A DNA stretch of 58,937 nt from Candidatus Dadabacteria bacterium (GCA_022564935.1 JADFKM010000005.1:1-58937); one strand, 5' to 3'. Shown: positions 26,274-35,672, numbered from the stretch's first letter. Numbers and translations are program-made. The notes: generated from the letters alone by a model not told the origin.

Positions 26274-27956
26274 ATGATGCTCGCGGCCTGGCTGCGGCGT
26301 TCAATATATATTGTTATGCAGACCGTTACTCAAATTGAGCCCGGACTTAAAAGGTACCTGACACTGAGATTGATTGTCGCCACTCTGCTTCTAGGAGCAG
26401 GGGCGATATTGTATTTCAAATACGGCGGAAAAAATGAAGCCTTCTTCCTGCTTTTTACTATTACTATTGTGTACCTCCATACGCTTCTTTATTTCTTGCT
26501 GTTTCCAATCCTCTCTCGCTATCTGCAGTGGTCGAAAATCGCTTTAATCGGCTCTGAGTTTATTATAGCCTCTGCCGTTGTGGCTCTCACCGGAGGGCAA
26601 TCCAGCCCCTTCATATTCCTTTACGCAATAATAATAATCGTTACGGGCATAATGTTTTCAAAGGTTGCCTGTTATATATCTGCCGGTGTGTCCTGGGCGC
26701 TTTACCTTTTAATCGCGATATACCAATTTAACCTCGAATTTTCTTCCTCTTCTTTGGTGACCTCTCAAGATCTATTTCTGGATGAGAGTATGGTCACCCA
26801 TACGGTTTTTAATCTCGCCGGTTTTTTGCTGATCGGGATGCTGAGCGGATATTTATCTGAAAGGATAAGGGAAACGGGGATGAAGCTTATTGAGAGCAGC
26901 AAGAGCTTGAGAAAGCTGCAAAATCTGCATGAGAACATTTTACAGAGCATCACAAGCGGCGTTATCACACTGGATTTCGAAGGGGGCATAATTTCTGTAA
27001 ACAGAATGGCCCTTGAAATTCTGGGCAAAGACGGTGAGGATAGCGTGCTTGGGAGAGATTTCAGCTCTATTTTCTCAAACACCAAGATAGAAGATATTAT
27101 TTTCCTAAGCAGGATTGAGATCGACTACATCAACTCGGAGGGCAGTGAACTGATTCTCGGTTTATCCGCATCTACCTTAAGGGATGAAGAAGGGGAAAGT
27201 ATGGGCTACATAATAGTTTTTCAGGACCTTACAGATATTAAGGAGCTTGAGAAGCGTTTGCGTATATCCGAGAAGCTGGCTCTTTTCGGACAGCTTGCCG
27301 CTGGACTTGCGCATGAAATAAGAAACCCCCTGTCTGCTATAAGCGGGGCGCTTGAGATTATCGGTGACGATATCGTAAAATCAGAGGAGAACCAGCGTTT
27401 GATGAATATTGCCACAAATGAGGTTGAGAAGCTCAACTACCTGGTCGAAGATTTCCTTATATTAACCAGACCCAATAATAATCCTGACGGGCCGGTTGAT
27501 GTAAACGGTATTGTTCATGAAACCATAGATTTTTTTTTAACGGCGGTCAGGAGAAAAGACCTGGTTGTTAACGCCGACTGTTGCGAGGAGCAGCTCTTTG
27601 TTATGGGCAATCCTCACAGGCTCAAGCAGGTTATGTGGAACCTTCTACAAAACGCTTTGCAGGCGATGCCCGACGGCGGCTCCATTGTTGTTGAGACAGG
27701 GATCGATGACGGTACTAAAGTGTTTGTAAAAGTTAAGGATGAGGGGGTGGGGATAAACGATGAAATAAAAAGTCAGATTTTTGAGCCCTTTTTCACCACC
27801 AAGGAGGTAGGCACCGGATTGGGGCTTGCTATCGTGCAAAAAGTGGTTGACGGGTGCCAAGGGAGCGTCAATGTGCTAAGTTCGGTGGGTAACGGCACTA
27901 CGTTTGTTATTACTCTTCCGAGATACTTCGGTCCTGATCCCGATGGGAAACAGTGA
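26274..27956 (+). CDS. pilS: Membrane sensor histidine kinase PilS-like
   Basis: 560 aa. About six membrane helices occupy residues ~30-200, then a PAS domain (LHENILQSITSGVITLDFEG). The H-box is LAAGLAHEIRNPLSAISGAL (phosphoacceptor His). The ATPase has N-box MWNLLQNALQAMPDG, G1 VKDEGVGI and G2 TGLGLAIVQKV. In other bacteria PilS senses pilin and activates PilR. Its position between pilC and pilR supports this. The start is uncertain: ATG 26274 follows TAGGA closely, while ATG 26316 is an alternative. The 295-bp gap before it may hold a promoter. Confidence 0.88.
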   Translation: MMLAAWLRRSIYIVMQTVTQIEPGLKRYLTLRLIVATLLLGAGAILYFKYGGKNEAFFLLFTITIVYLHTLLYFLLFPILSRYLQWSKIALIGSEFIIASAVVALTGGQSSPFIFLYAIIIIVTGIMFSKVACYISAGVSWALYLLIAIYQFNLEFSSSSLVTSQDLFLDESMVTHTVFNLAGFLLIGMLSGYLSERIRETGMKLIESSKSLRKLQNLHENILQSITSGVITLDFEGGIISVNRMALEILGKDGEDSVLGRDFSSIFSNTKIEDIIFLSRIEIDYINSEGSELILGLSASTLRDEEGESMGYIIVFQDLTDIKELEKRLRISEKLALFGQLAAGLAHEIRNPLSAISGALEIIGDDIVKSEENQRLMNIATNEVEKLNYLVEDFLILTRPNNNPDGPVDVNGIVHETIDFFLTAVRRKDLVVNADCCEEQLFVMGNPHRLKQVMWNLLQNALQAMPDGGSIVVETGIDDGTKVFVKVKDEGVGINDEIKSQIFEPFFTTKEVGTGLGLAIVQKVVDGCQGSVNVLSSVGNGTTFVITLPRYFGPDPDGKQ

Positions 27957-28020
27957 ACCTAAATACACCGATTGGTGCAAATAAGTTTTTATGAAAAGAT
28001 GTTTAAAGGGAGGTTTTTAG

Positions 28021-29424
28021 TTGAAGACTAAGGCAGAGATTTTAGTAGTGGATGATGAGCCCGGACTCAGGGACTTCCTTGAGATTATGTTGAATAAGCA
28101 GGGCTACGGCGTAGAAACCGCAGTCGATGGAGTGGATGCGATGGAAAAGGTTCAGAACTCCAATTTTGATCTCGTGGTGACCGATATGAAGATGCCGAGG
28201 ATGAACGGTATAGAGTTTCTACGAGAAATTAAGCAAAGAGAGCCGAATTTAACGGTGATCATTATTACCGCTTACGCCTCTCATCAGTCGGCTATAGAAG
28301 CAATGAAGCTGGGTGCTTACGACTATATAACGAAACCGTTCAAAATAGATGAGATTAAGCTTGTAATCCAAAAAGCGCTCGATAAGAAGCTCCTCGAATA
28401 TGAAAATCAAAGGCTCAAAAAGGAGCTGGAATCAAAGTATGGATTTGGGAATATGATAGGGCGGAGCCCTGTTATCGAGCGCGTGTTCGAGCTTATCAAA
28501 CGCGTTTCTGAATTGAACGTGAATGTTCTGATTACCGGAGAGAGCGGTACGGGCAAGGAGCTTGTGGCCCGTGCAATTCATTACAGCGGGAACAGGAGTG
28601 AGGAGCCGTTTGTGCCGATAAATTGCGGGGCAATTCCCGAGAACCTGATGGAAAGCGAGCTGTTCGGATATAAGAAGGGTGCCTTCACGGGCGCATCGAA
28701 GGATAAAAGGGGGTTGTTTGAGGAAGGAGACGGCGGAAGCATTTTCTTAGACGAGATCGGAGAACTTCCTATTCACATGCAGGTAAAGCTCCTTAGAGTG
28801 ATTGAGGATAAGACCATAAGGCCGCTTGGAGGCACAGAGCCTGTCTCTATTGATGTGAGAATAATCTCGGCAACCAACAAAAAGCTGGAGGATCAGGTTG
28901 CCGACAACAAGTTCAGGGAGGATCTTTTCTATAGATTGAACGTTATTGTTATGGATATACCACCCCTTAGGGAAAGAAGAGAGGATATACCCCCTCTGGC
29001 AATTCACTTTATAGAAAAATGCTCCAAAGAGATGGACAAAGATATCGAGGGAATTTCTCCCCAAGCGATGGAGATTCTTGAGAATTACAATTTTCCGGGA
29101 AATGTGAGGGAGCTTGAGAATATCATTGCCAGGTGCGTGGCTCTTGAGGGCTCGAATGTAATTCGCAGGGAGTCTCTCCCTCAGAACCTTGTCGGAGGAG
29201 AAGTGATTGGCTTCGAGCCACCGCTTTTAACTGGCATAGACCTCGATAGCGTTATAGGCAATGTGGAGAGGCGGATGATAGAAAAGGCGCTGAAGGAGAC
29301 CGAAGGGAACAAGACCGAGGCGGCAAAGCTGCTGGGCATCACCATGCGCTCACTTCGGTATCGGCTGACCAAGCATGGAATATATGACGATGAGTCCCCG
29401 GCCATAGTGGAAGAGATAAGTTAG
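28021..29424 (+). CDS. pilR: Sigma-54-dependent response regulator PilR-like
   Basis: 467 aa from a TTG at 28021 eight bases after GGGAGG. The receiver domain has its acceptor Asp in LVVTDMKMPRMNG and the Lys in YDYITKPF. The AAA+ domain has the Walker [18 protein letters not shown] and the sigma-54 contact loop ELFGYKKGAFTGA. The Fis-type DNA-binding helix-turn-helix is KTEAAKLLGITMRSLRYRL. It is the partner of the upstream PilS and should drive sigma-54 pilin promoters. The pilin target is not in this window. Confidence 0.92.
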   Translation: MKTKAEILVVDDEPGLRDFLEIMLNKQGYGVETAVDGVDAMEKVQNSNFDLVVTDMKMPRMNGIEFLREIKQREPNLTVIIITAYASHQSAIEAMKLGAYDYITKPFKIDEIKLVIQKALDKKLLEYENQRLKKELESKYGFGNMIGRSPVIERVFELIKRVSELNVNVLITGESGTGKELVARAIHYSGNRSEEPFVPINCGAIPENLMESELFGYKKGAFTGASKDKRGLFEEGDGGSIFLDEIGELPIHMQVKLLRVIEDKTIRPLGGTEPVSIDVRIISATNKKLEDQVADNKFREDLFYRLNVIVMDIPPLRERREDIPPLAIHFIEKCSKEMDKDIEGISPQAMEILENYNFPGNVRELENIIARCVALEGSNVIRRESLPQNLVGGEVIGFEPPLLTGIDLDSVIGNVERRMIEKALKETEGNKTEAAKLLGITMRSLRYRLTKHGIYDDESPAIVEEIS

Positions 29425-29456
29425 GCAGCGGGGTGATGGGAAATAGGAGTGCATGT

Positions 29457-29654
29457 ATGAGTGAGAAGCAAAAACTATATATAGTTGACTGTACACATTG
29501 CGGAATACATATTGAAGTTGTGAATCCTAGGATAAATGAAGAGCCTAAGAGAGTATATGCTTCTAGTTTTGGTTTGAAAACTACAAATGAACAAGTAATC
29601 GAAATTGGATGTCCATCATGTGGTGAAAGTCAACGTGCACAATTCTATTACTAA
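29457..29654 (+). CDS. Small AT-rich zinc-ribbon protein of unknown function
   Basis: 65 aa from ATG 29457, seven bases after AGGAG; the longer ORF start at 29433 is not supported. Two CxxC pairs (VDCTHCGIHIEV and EIGCPSCGES) about 38 residues apart can bind one zinc. Codon use is strikingly AT-rich (TAT, ATA, AAT, AGT, GAA, CAA at most positions), unlike pilR just upstream. This suggests recent transfer. I do not recognise the family. It follows pilR by 32 bp and could be co-transcribed with it. Confidence 0.65.
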   Translation: MSEKQKLYIVDCTHCGIHIEVVNPRINEEPKRVYASSFGLKTTNEQVIEIGCPSCGESQRAQFYY

Positions 29655-30043
29655 TTTATGTATTAAGATGTATTTGCTGTTTTCGTAATTCAAATTGAAT
29701 AAACTTCAATCGAAGCTTGAGCTTGTAAATGAGAATATAGAGAAAAACAGAGGCTCTAAAAACATCGCGCAAAGGAGGGCCGCTTAAATGTGTTTTGTCT
29801 CCTCTACGTTAAACCAACTAAAAACGTGACATGCTCCCGACTGTGTAAGTGCGCTAGGTTCAGTTCAATACCTGCATAACTTTATTTCTCAGACTCAAGG
29901 AATATCCCAATGATATTGCTTCACACATGACTATGGGTTTGAAACCAAAACCACAAATCGCTGGTTATAACATTTGATGCCCCATGCAACACGTGTGAAT
30001 CGATGTGGAGGTAAAGGCATCGAAGTATTAAGGGAGTTGTATC
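29655..30043. other. Intergenic region before the sigma factor gene
   Basis: 389 bp without a convincing gene. It holds a tiny frame (29788-29829, 13 codons) with AAAGGAGG at good spacing. A nearby TCTCC could pair with that ribosome site. The inverted repeat CGATG...CATCG lies around 30000-30022. The last feature is AGGGAG before the ATG at 30044. A leader with regulatory structure for a sigma factor is possible but not shown. Confidence 0.35.
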
Positions 30044-31255
30044 ATGCTTAAAATACAAGCTGCCAGGGAGCTAATTGATGATTTTACTGCCTTGGGTATT
30101 GAACATTCAGAAGGCGGCGAGGAATATACGATTGAATTGGGATCACAGTTTTTAGGTGAAGAAGCTGAAACCGAATCTCAAAACGCCTATTATTCCAATA
30201 AAAATTCCTTGAATTCCGATATTACAGATCTGGATTTTAGGCTGATTAATTCATATTTCAAAGAGCTGGGCTCCGAACCGCTTCTGAAGCCGAGGGAGGA
30301 GTTCGTGTTTGCCGCTAAGATCCAGCAGTGTGAGCTTAAAGCGCAAGCCGCGCTCGGTATGTTAACGGGGTTTTCCGGGGATACTTTATCAACCGACGAA
30401 ACAGTATCTTTTGCCCGGCTCAAAAAGCAGGTGCTCAACAGGGCCGTTAACGGCGGCGGTAATGAGAGGAGAAAGCTTATACTAGAACTCTTTGCGGTAT
30501 ACAAGACCTCTAAAGAGAAGGCGGATTTGTTTCGCAAGAGATTCATAAAAGCCAACCTGCGTCTAGTGGCGAAGATAGCTAAAGACTATCTTGGCCGCGG
30601 ACTTCCCTTTCTCGATCTCGTACAAGAGGGGAACATAGGTCTTATCAAAGCCGTTGAAAAGTACGATTACAGGAAAGGCTTCAGGTTTTCCACATATGCG
30701 TGCTGGTGGATCAACCAGGCCATGAGCAGGGCTGTGTTTTATCAGACGAGGACTGTAAGGATTCCTGCATATGTATTTGAAAAGTACTCCAGCGTAAAAA
30801 ACGTCTATAACGCTATGAAAAAAGAGATGGGAAGAAAAGCACTCCCGTTTGAAGTGGCGTATAAATTAAATATGTCCGTTGAGGGCGTAAAGAGAGTGCT
30901 GAATGTGAACGAAAAGATTTTCAGGCTGGATTCGCCTGTTCATTATGACGGTTCGTTAACGCACATGGACCTTGTGGAAGACCTGAACAACCATAGCCAG
31001 GACACCATAATTGCCGAGGCGATGCTTCCTAAAAGCATCGACGACGCCCTTTTGCATTTAAGTCCGAGGGAGAGGGAAGTTTTGAGGATGAGATTCGGGA
31101 TAGGATACGACAACCCTCTTACTCTGGACAGCGTTGGGAAAAACCTCGGTCTAACGAGGGAGAGGATAAGGCAGATTGAGAAAGAGGCCTTAAAGAGGCT
31201 TAAGAAGTCAAAATCCGCTCCCGCGCTCAGGAGTTTACTGACCCGTTACCAGTAA
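30044..31255 (+). CDS. Group-2 (RpoS/RpoD-like) sigma-70 family factor
   Basis: 403 aa. A short acidic N-terminus lacks region 1.1 and is followed by region 1.2 (INSYFKELGSEPLLKPREE). Region 2 is intact: LRLVAKIAKDYLGRGLPFLD, VQEGNIGLIKAVEKYDYRKG and FSTYACWWINQAMSRAVFYQ. Regions 3 (TRTVRIPAYV) and 4 follow (LSPREREVLRMRFGIG and the helix-turn-helix SVGKNLGLTRERIRQIEKEA). It is too short for the primary RpoD of this kind of bacterium and most resembles RpoS-type stress factors, though the subtype is inferred. Its target promoters cannot be read from the window. Confidence 0.88.
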   Translation: MLKIQAARELIDDFTALGIEHSEGGEEYTIELGSQFLGEEAETESQNAYYSNKNSLNSDITDLDFRLINSYFKELGSEPLLKPREEFVFAAKIQQCELKAQAALGMLTGFSGDTLSTDETVSFARLKKQVLNRAVNGGGNERRKLILELFAVYKTSKEKADLFRKRFIKANLRLVAKIAKDYLGRGLPFLDLVQEGNIGLIKAVEKYDYRKGFRFSTYACWWINQAMSRAVFYQTRTVRIPAYVFEKYSSVKNVYNAMKKEMGRKALPFEVAYKLNMSVEGVKRVLNVNEKIFRLDSPVHYDGSLTHMDLVEDLNNHSQDTIIAEAMLPKSIDDALLHLSPREREVLRMRFGIGYDNPLTLDSVGKNLGLTRERIRQIEKEALKRLKKSKSAPALRSLLTRYQ

Positions 31256-31492
31256 GACCACCGGGATTTTCGAATCACAAGTATTTACATCTTTGATAGT
31301 TATCGGTTGCCGGGGGTGTTGCGTGCTCTCTGTGCGAGGGTTCATTTCTACTTTTGAGTACTCGTATGTGTGCACATTAGTAATTGCGTGTTGTGGGCTT
31401 AAATTTGGAAACCCTCTCGCTTGGCTGTCATTTTTTCTCCAATATCGGGCCGTCTAATTATACAAGTTTCCTATGGCTGGTATTATAGATTT

Positions 31493-31502
31493 GGGGGGGG
31501 GG
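31493..31502 (+). repeat. G10 homopolymer directly before the nth start
   Basis: Ten consecutive G residues occupy 31493-31502, one base before the nth GTG at 31504. They sit where the ribosome binding site should be. Runs of this length are prone to slippage. Confidence 0.7.
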
Positions 31503-31503
31503 T

Positions 31504-32169
31504 GTGAAGGAGTTGAGACAGGGCGATATCCATGCCGTAGTGCGGACACTTAGAGAAAAGAAAGAAATGTGGGATGTTCCCATCGTAACTCTCATGGCGC
31601 AGAGTACGAAAGACCCTTTTAAGGTCTTAATATCCACCATTCTCAGCTTGAGAACGCTTGACTCAACCACAGCCGAGGTGTCCAAGAGGCTTTTTTCATA
31701 TGTTAACTGTCCCGATGACGTTCTTAAATTGAGCTTGAATGAGCTAGAAAATGCCATATATCCTGTAGGCTTTTATAAGACCAAGGCGAGAACAATAAGG
31801 AGGTTGTGCACGGAGCTGGTCGAAAAATACGGCTCTAGAGTGCCCGACGACTTAGATGAGCTCCTCAAGTTTAAGGGCGTTGGTAGAAAGACGGCAAACC
31901 TGGTTGTTACGCTGGGTTACGGGAAGCCTGGGATTTGCGTGGATACGCATGTGCACAGGATTTCAAACAGGCTGGGGTATGTGAAAACGCAAAGTCCTGA
32001 AGGTACCGAAACCGCCTTAAGAAAGCGACTTCCAAAAGAATACTGGATTGAGTATAATGACATACTTGTTTCCTTCGGCCAGCACCTGTGCAGGCCCATT
32101 TCTCCTAAATGCAGCGTTTGTCCTGTTGAACAATATTGCGATAAAGTCGGTGTAACGCGTAGCAGATAA
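31504..32169 (+). CDS. nth: Endonuclease III
   Basis: 221 aa. A helix-hairpin-helix (LLKFKGVGRKTANLVVT) carries the catalytic Lys in GRKTAN, and the catalytic Asp is in GICVDTHVHR. The [4Fe-4S] loop C-x6-C-x2-C-x5-C is complete (CRPISPKCSVCPVEQYC). The enzyme removes oxidised pyrimidines and nicks abasic sites in base excision repair. The GTG start follows a G10 run instead of a normal Shine-Dalgarno sequence. It is followed 17 bp later by an unknown gene. Confidence 0.95.
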   Translation: MKELRQGDIHAVVRTLREKKEMWDVPIVTLMAQSTKDPFKVLISTILSLRTLDSTTAEVSKRLFSYVNCPDDVLKLSLNELENAIYPVGFYKTKARTIRRLCTELVEKYGSRVPDDLDELLKFKGVGRKTANLVVTLGYGKPGICVDTHVHRISNRLGYVKTQSPEGTETALRKRLPKEYWIEYNDILVSFGQHLCRPISPKCSVCPVEQYCDKVGVTRSR

Positions 32170-32186
32170 ATCAGGAGGCTTAAGGG

Positions 32187-32549
32187 ATGAAGGTTGTTAT
32201 AGGGGAGATACTTAAGTTTAAAGAAGGTGAGCAGATAAGCGGATATGAGGGGTATAAACACTGCGTCTGCGTTCACACCGGAGTTCTTGAAGAAATAGGG
32301 GTTTTGCCGAGCGACCTGATGATGAACGGATGGCAGTATTTCCAGTGGCAGATTCAGGGGAGCAAGCAAAAGCACCTATGGAGGATGTTTTTCACCAAGG
32401 ATGAGGCTGCCGAATATGTAGGACACTTTTTCCACGGTTTTGAGATGGCAATGAGATGGGTCGACGAGCTGCCAGGTACGCTCACGCCCGCGCCAGGAAC
32501 CGTTACCCTAAATCCCAAGATGAGGGATTTGAGAAAGAAGAGGTCGTAG
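32187..32549 (+). CDS. Conserved-looking hypothetical protein between nth and nuoJ
   Basis: 120 aa from ATG 32187 with GGAGG at the right distance. It is soluble, rich in aromatic residues (NGWQYFQWQIQ, KHLWRMFFTKDEAAEYVGHF, then HGFEMAMRWVDELPG), and ends with a basic tail. There is no signal peptide or membrane segment. I do not recognise a family. It ends four bases before the nuoJ start, so it is translated with the complex I genes. An accessory role for complex I is only a guess from position. Confidence 0.75.
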   Translation: MKVVIGEILKFKEGEQISGYEGYKHCVCVHTGVLEEIGVLPSDLMMNGWQYFQWQIQGSKQKHLWRMFFTKDEAAEYVGHFFHGFEMAMRWVDELPGTLTPAPGTVTLNPKMRDLRKKRS

Positions 32550-32553
32550 TTCC

Positions 32554-33060
32554 TTGGAAACAGTCCTGTTCTATATCTTTGCCGCCCTAGCAGTTATAGG
32601 CGCTATGGCAGTGGTGTCCAATACCAACCCTGTGACCGGTGTCGTATCCCTGGTCTTAACCCTGTTTTCCACCGCCGTCCTTTTTGTGCTGCTTATCGCA
32701 CATTTCATTGCAGTTATCCAGGTTCTGATTTATGCGGGGGCGATATTGGTCCTGTTTCTCTTTACGGTGATGTTCCTCAACCTGCGCCCAGAGGGACTCG
32801 TGTTTGACGTAGGGAGGTTTTATGAAAAATTGGGTGTTTTAATAATCCTTATGGTTGTAACCGGGGCGTTTTCTATGGAGCTTTTCAGTAATTCTATCGG
32901 TTCTGCGAATGGAGGGACGCAGCTTCCTGAGGAGTTTGGCACTGTAGAAGGGGTGTCCAGGCTCCTCTTTACCCAATATCTGCTGCCTTTTGAGCTGACG
33001 TCAATACTTATTATAGTGGCTATTTTAGGTGTAGTTGCGATAGCAAAAAGGAGGGTGTAG
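32554..33060 (+). CDS. nuoJ: NADH-quinone oxidoreductase subunit J
   Basis: 168 aa from a TTG at 32554. Five membrane segments are visible, with the family hallmark IAVIQVLIYAGAILVLFLFTVMFLNL in helix 3, which carries the pi-bulge region of NuoJ/ND6. It is part of the proton-pumping membrane arm of complex I. nuoK follows four bases later. Confidence 0.93.
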   Translation: METVLFYIFAALAVIGAMAVVSNTNPVTGVVSLVLTLFSTAVLFVLLIAHFIAVIQVLIYAGAILVLFLFTVMFLNLRPEGLVFDVGRFYEKLGVLIILMVVTGAFSMELFSNSIGSANGGTQLPEEFGTVEGVSRLLFTQYLLPFELTSILIIVAILGVVAIAKRRV

Positions 33061-33064
33061 GTCA

Positions 33065-33370
33065 ATGAACGTCGACGTTACGCACTATCTTGTATTAGGC
33101 GCCGTGCTGTTTGTCATTGGGGGGTACGGGGTAATTGCGAGGAAGAATATCATAATTGTGCTCTTGAGCCTGGAGCTGATGCTAAACGCCGTGAATCTAA
33201 CGTTTGTGACGTTTTCTCGTATGCATGGGGATATGATTGGGCACGTATTTATGATAATGGCGCTTACTGTAGCCGCCGCTGAGGTTGCAGTCGGGCTTGC
33301 ATTAATAGTTGCCATCTATGCTCACCGTGAAACGGTCGACATCGATGTGCTGAAGATGTTAAAAGGGTAA
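33065..33370 (+). CDS. nuoK: NADH-quinone oxidoreductase subunit K
   Basis: 101 aa, the normal NuoK length, with three membrane helices. The functional Glu residues lie in LLSLELMLNAVNL and ALTVAAAEVAVGLALIVA. It is a membrane-arm subunit of complex I related to MnhC of Na+/H+ antiporters. It sits between nuoJ and nuoL in the conserved order. Confidence 0.96.
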   Translation: MNVDVTHYLVLGAVLFVIGGYGVIARKNIIIVLLSLELMLNAVNLTFVTFSRMHGDMIGHVFMIMALTVAAAEVAVGLALIVAIYAHRETVDIDVLKMLKG

Positions 33371-33493
33371 TGGGTAAATAAATTGATTAGGAATCGGTGT
33401 GCAGGGGAATAAACGGGTCTTGATCATTACACACTCGTTACGGCCTTCCAAATTGAGCGGTATATGTCAGGTTTGTCGGGAGGTATGTCTTTA

Positions 33494-35467
33494 ATGCTTC
33501 TGTGGATCGTGCTTGCGCCTTTAGTGGGAGCGGTAGTAAACGGCCTTGTTTTCGCCACAGGGTTTTGGAGGAGGAGTGTAGGCGGGAGCGAAAATGTTGA
33601 GAGAAAAATTGTAAGCGCCCTCGGCCCCGGAGTCATACTGGTCTCGGCAGTTCTGTCATCGATTTTGTTTTTCCGCTTGCTGGGGCTCGAAGGGGATAAC
33701 AGGCGCTTTATTGAAGAGATGTTCGTGTGGATTCCTTCCGGCTCGTTCACCGCTTCGTTTGAGCTTCTCTTGGACCCCATATCGGCTGTTATGGTTCTAG
33801 TGGTAACGTGGGTTAGCTTTTTGATACACGTTTATTCCATAGGTTATATGCACGCCGATAGGTCATACTCCCGGTACTTTACGTACTTGAACATCTTTGT
33901 GTTTTTCATGCTGATTCTTGTTCTTGCAAACAATTTTGTCCTCATGTTTGTGGGCTGGGAAGGGGTGGGACTCGCCTCTTATCTGCTCATCGGGTTCTGG
34001 TATGAGGATTCGACAAAGGCCTATGCCGGCCGGAAGGCCTTTATCGTTAACAGGATAGGGGATTTCGGGTTCATACTGGGCATACTGCTCATATTCTTTG
34101 TGTTCAGCTCCGTGAACTACCAGGAGGTTTTCGCCAAAGCGTCTGCCCCGGGGTTTGTCGCCGCTGCGCCGGACGGGATTATCACTATAATAGCGCTGCT
34201 TCTGTTTATAGGCGCCGTGGGAAAATCGGCTCAGTTCCCCCTATTCGTGTGGCTTCCTGACGCTATGGCCGGCCCGACGCCTGTGAGCGCGCTCATACAT
34301 GCCGCAACGATGGTAACGGCCGGGGTGTATATGCTAGCGAGGTGCAACGTGTTCTATTCCGCCTCACCCGAAGCTCAGCTTATCGTTGTTTCGGTAGCCG
34401 CGTTTACGGCGTTTATGGCCGCTACTATTGCTCTTACACAAAACGACATAAAAAAAATTCTTGCCTATTCTACCGTCAGTCAGCTGGGGTATATGTTCAT
34501 GGGTGTAGGCTCCGGCGCGTACGCAGCAGGTATGTTCCACCTCCTCACGCACGCCTTCTTCAAGGCGCTGCTTTTCCTTGGGGCGGGAAGTGTCATTCAT
34601 GCTCTTGCGCAGGAACAGGACATCAGGAAAATGGGCGGTATAAGGAAAGACCTTCCAATTACCGCGCTGACATTTCTGGTGGGAACTCTGGCCATATCAG
34701 GCTTCCCTTTTCTGTCCGGCTTTTTCAGCAAAGACGAGATACTATCAAACCTTTATCTAAGGGGATACACCGTGCATTGGATAATTGGAATCGTTACAGC
34801 CGTGTTAACGGCTTTTTACATGTTGAGGCTTTATTTACTTACATTTGAAGGGAGATCGAGAGTGCCGGGTGAATTGAGACTCAAGGTGCACGAATCACCC
34901 AGATCTATGTGGCTGCCGCTGGTCATTCTGGCATTTTTTTCCTTAATTGGGGGAATATTTGGAATCCCGGAGTTTATGGGCAAATCCCTCGGGCTTGAGC
35001 ACTCCAACCTGTTTGAGGGTTTTATTTCTTCTGCGCTGCATTCTTACCCCTCTTCGCACATAACAGGGCAGATGTTCGGCCACTGGACGCTCCTTATGTT
35101 TTCCGTTATTGCGGGCTTTGTAGGTTTGCTCCTAGCCTACAACCTCTATTTCAAAAAGACCTCGATACCGGATGAAATCGTTAAGAGCATATTGCTGAAA
35201 CCCCTCTATAAATTCAGCCTCGGCAGATGGTTTGTAGATGAGATTTATGACTTCTTAATCCTGAGACCTTACCGAGAATTAAGCAAACTATCTGCGTATT
35301 TCGACAATTTCGTAATCGACGGCCTTGTGGGAGGGGTTGGATATGTGGTAAGGGAGTCTTCTTACGTTCTCCGGGCCGCGCAAAGCGGGATACTGAGATT
35401 ATATGTCGGAGTCATGGCAATGGGCGTTGTTGCGATTATTGTGTACATGCTGTTTAGGGCTTTATAG
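33494..35467 (+). CDS. nuoL: NADH-quinone oxidoreductase subunit L
   Basis: 657 aa from ATG 33494, ten bases after GGGAGG (33478-33483); ATGs at 33464 and 33485 are in frame but badly placed. This antiporter-like proton channel has FVGWEGVGLASYLLIGFWYE (key Glu), GKSAQFPLFVWLPDAMAGPT and PVSALIHAATMVTAGVYMLA, all diagnostic for NuoL/ND5. The long amphipathic C-terminal helix region follows. nuoM and nuoN are expected next, but the strand changes to glnA, so the complex I operon is split. Confidence 0.96.
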   Translation: MLLWIVLAPLVGAVVNGLVFATGFWRRSVGGSENVERKIVSALGPGVILVSAVLSSILFFRLLGLEGDNRRFIEEMFVWIPSGSFTASFELLLDPISAVMVLVVTWVSFLIHVYSIGYMHADRSYSRYFTYLNIFVFFMLILVLANNFVLMFVGWEGVGLASYLLIGFWYEDSTKAYAGRKAFIVNRIGDFGFILGILLIFFVFSSVNYQEVFAKASAPGFVAAAPDGIITIIALLLFIGAVGKSAQFPLFVWLPDAMAGPTPVSALIHAATMVTAGVYMLARCNVFYSASPEAQLIVVSVAAFTAFMAATIALTQNDIKKILAYSTVSQLGYMFMGVGSGAYAAGMFHLLTHAFFKALLFLGAGSVIHALAQEQDIRKMGGIRKDLPITALTFLVGTLAISGFPFLSGFFSKDEILSNLYLRGYTVHWIIGIVTAVLTAFYMLRLYLLTFEGRSRVPGELRLKVHESPRSMWLPLVILAFFSLIGGIFGIPEFMGKSLGLEHSNLFEGFISSALHSYPSSHITGQMFGHWTLLMFSVIAGFVGLLLAYNLYFKKTSIPDEIVKSILLKPLYKFSLGRWFVDEIYDFLILRPYRELSKLSAYFDNFVIDGLVGGVGYVVRESSYVLRAAQSGILRLYVGVMAMGVVAIIVYMLFRAL

Positions 35468-35614
35468 AGGTGCTAAACACCGAGTGGCAATTTCTTACCT
35501 TGTTACGTTCCAAATACGCAGTTAAACGATTGTTCATGAATTCAAGTGTGTTAGAGGGGGTTAGAGCCCCCGGATAAATTTATCGGTTAAGAGGGTCAGA
35601 GTTTGATATTTCAA

Positions 35615-35649
35615 TAAAAAAGGGCGGGATTAATTACACGTCCCGCCCT
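35615..35649 (-). terminator. Rho-independent terminator of glnA
   Basis: On the minus strand a perfect 9-bp stem AGGGCGGGA / TCCCGCCCT with an 11-nt loop is followed by TTTTTT. It lies 23 bp after the glnA stop. Confidence 0.85.
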
Positions 35650-35672
35650 CTAAAATTTGTCTCCTAAGAATT

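Noticed and set aside
35556-35584. GGGGG-TTAGAG-CCCCC hairpin and GATAAATTTATC palindrome after nuoL as terminator
   Set aside because: Short stem and no T-run on the plus strand; kept out of the feature list.
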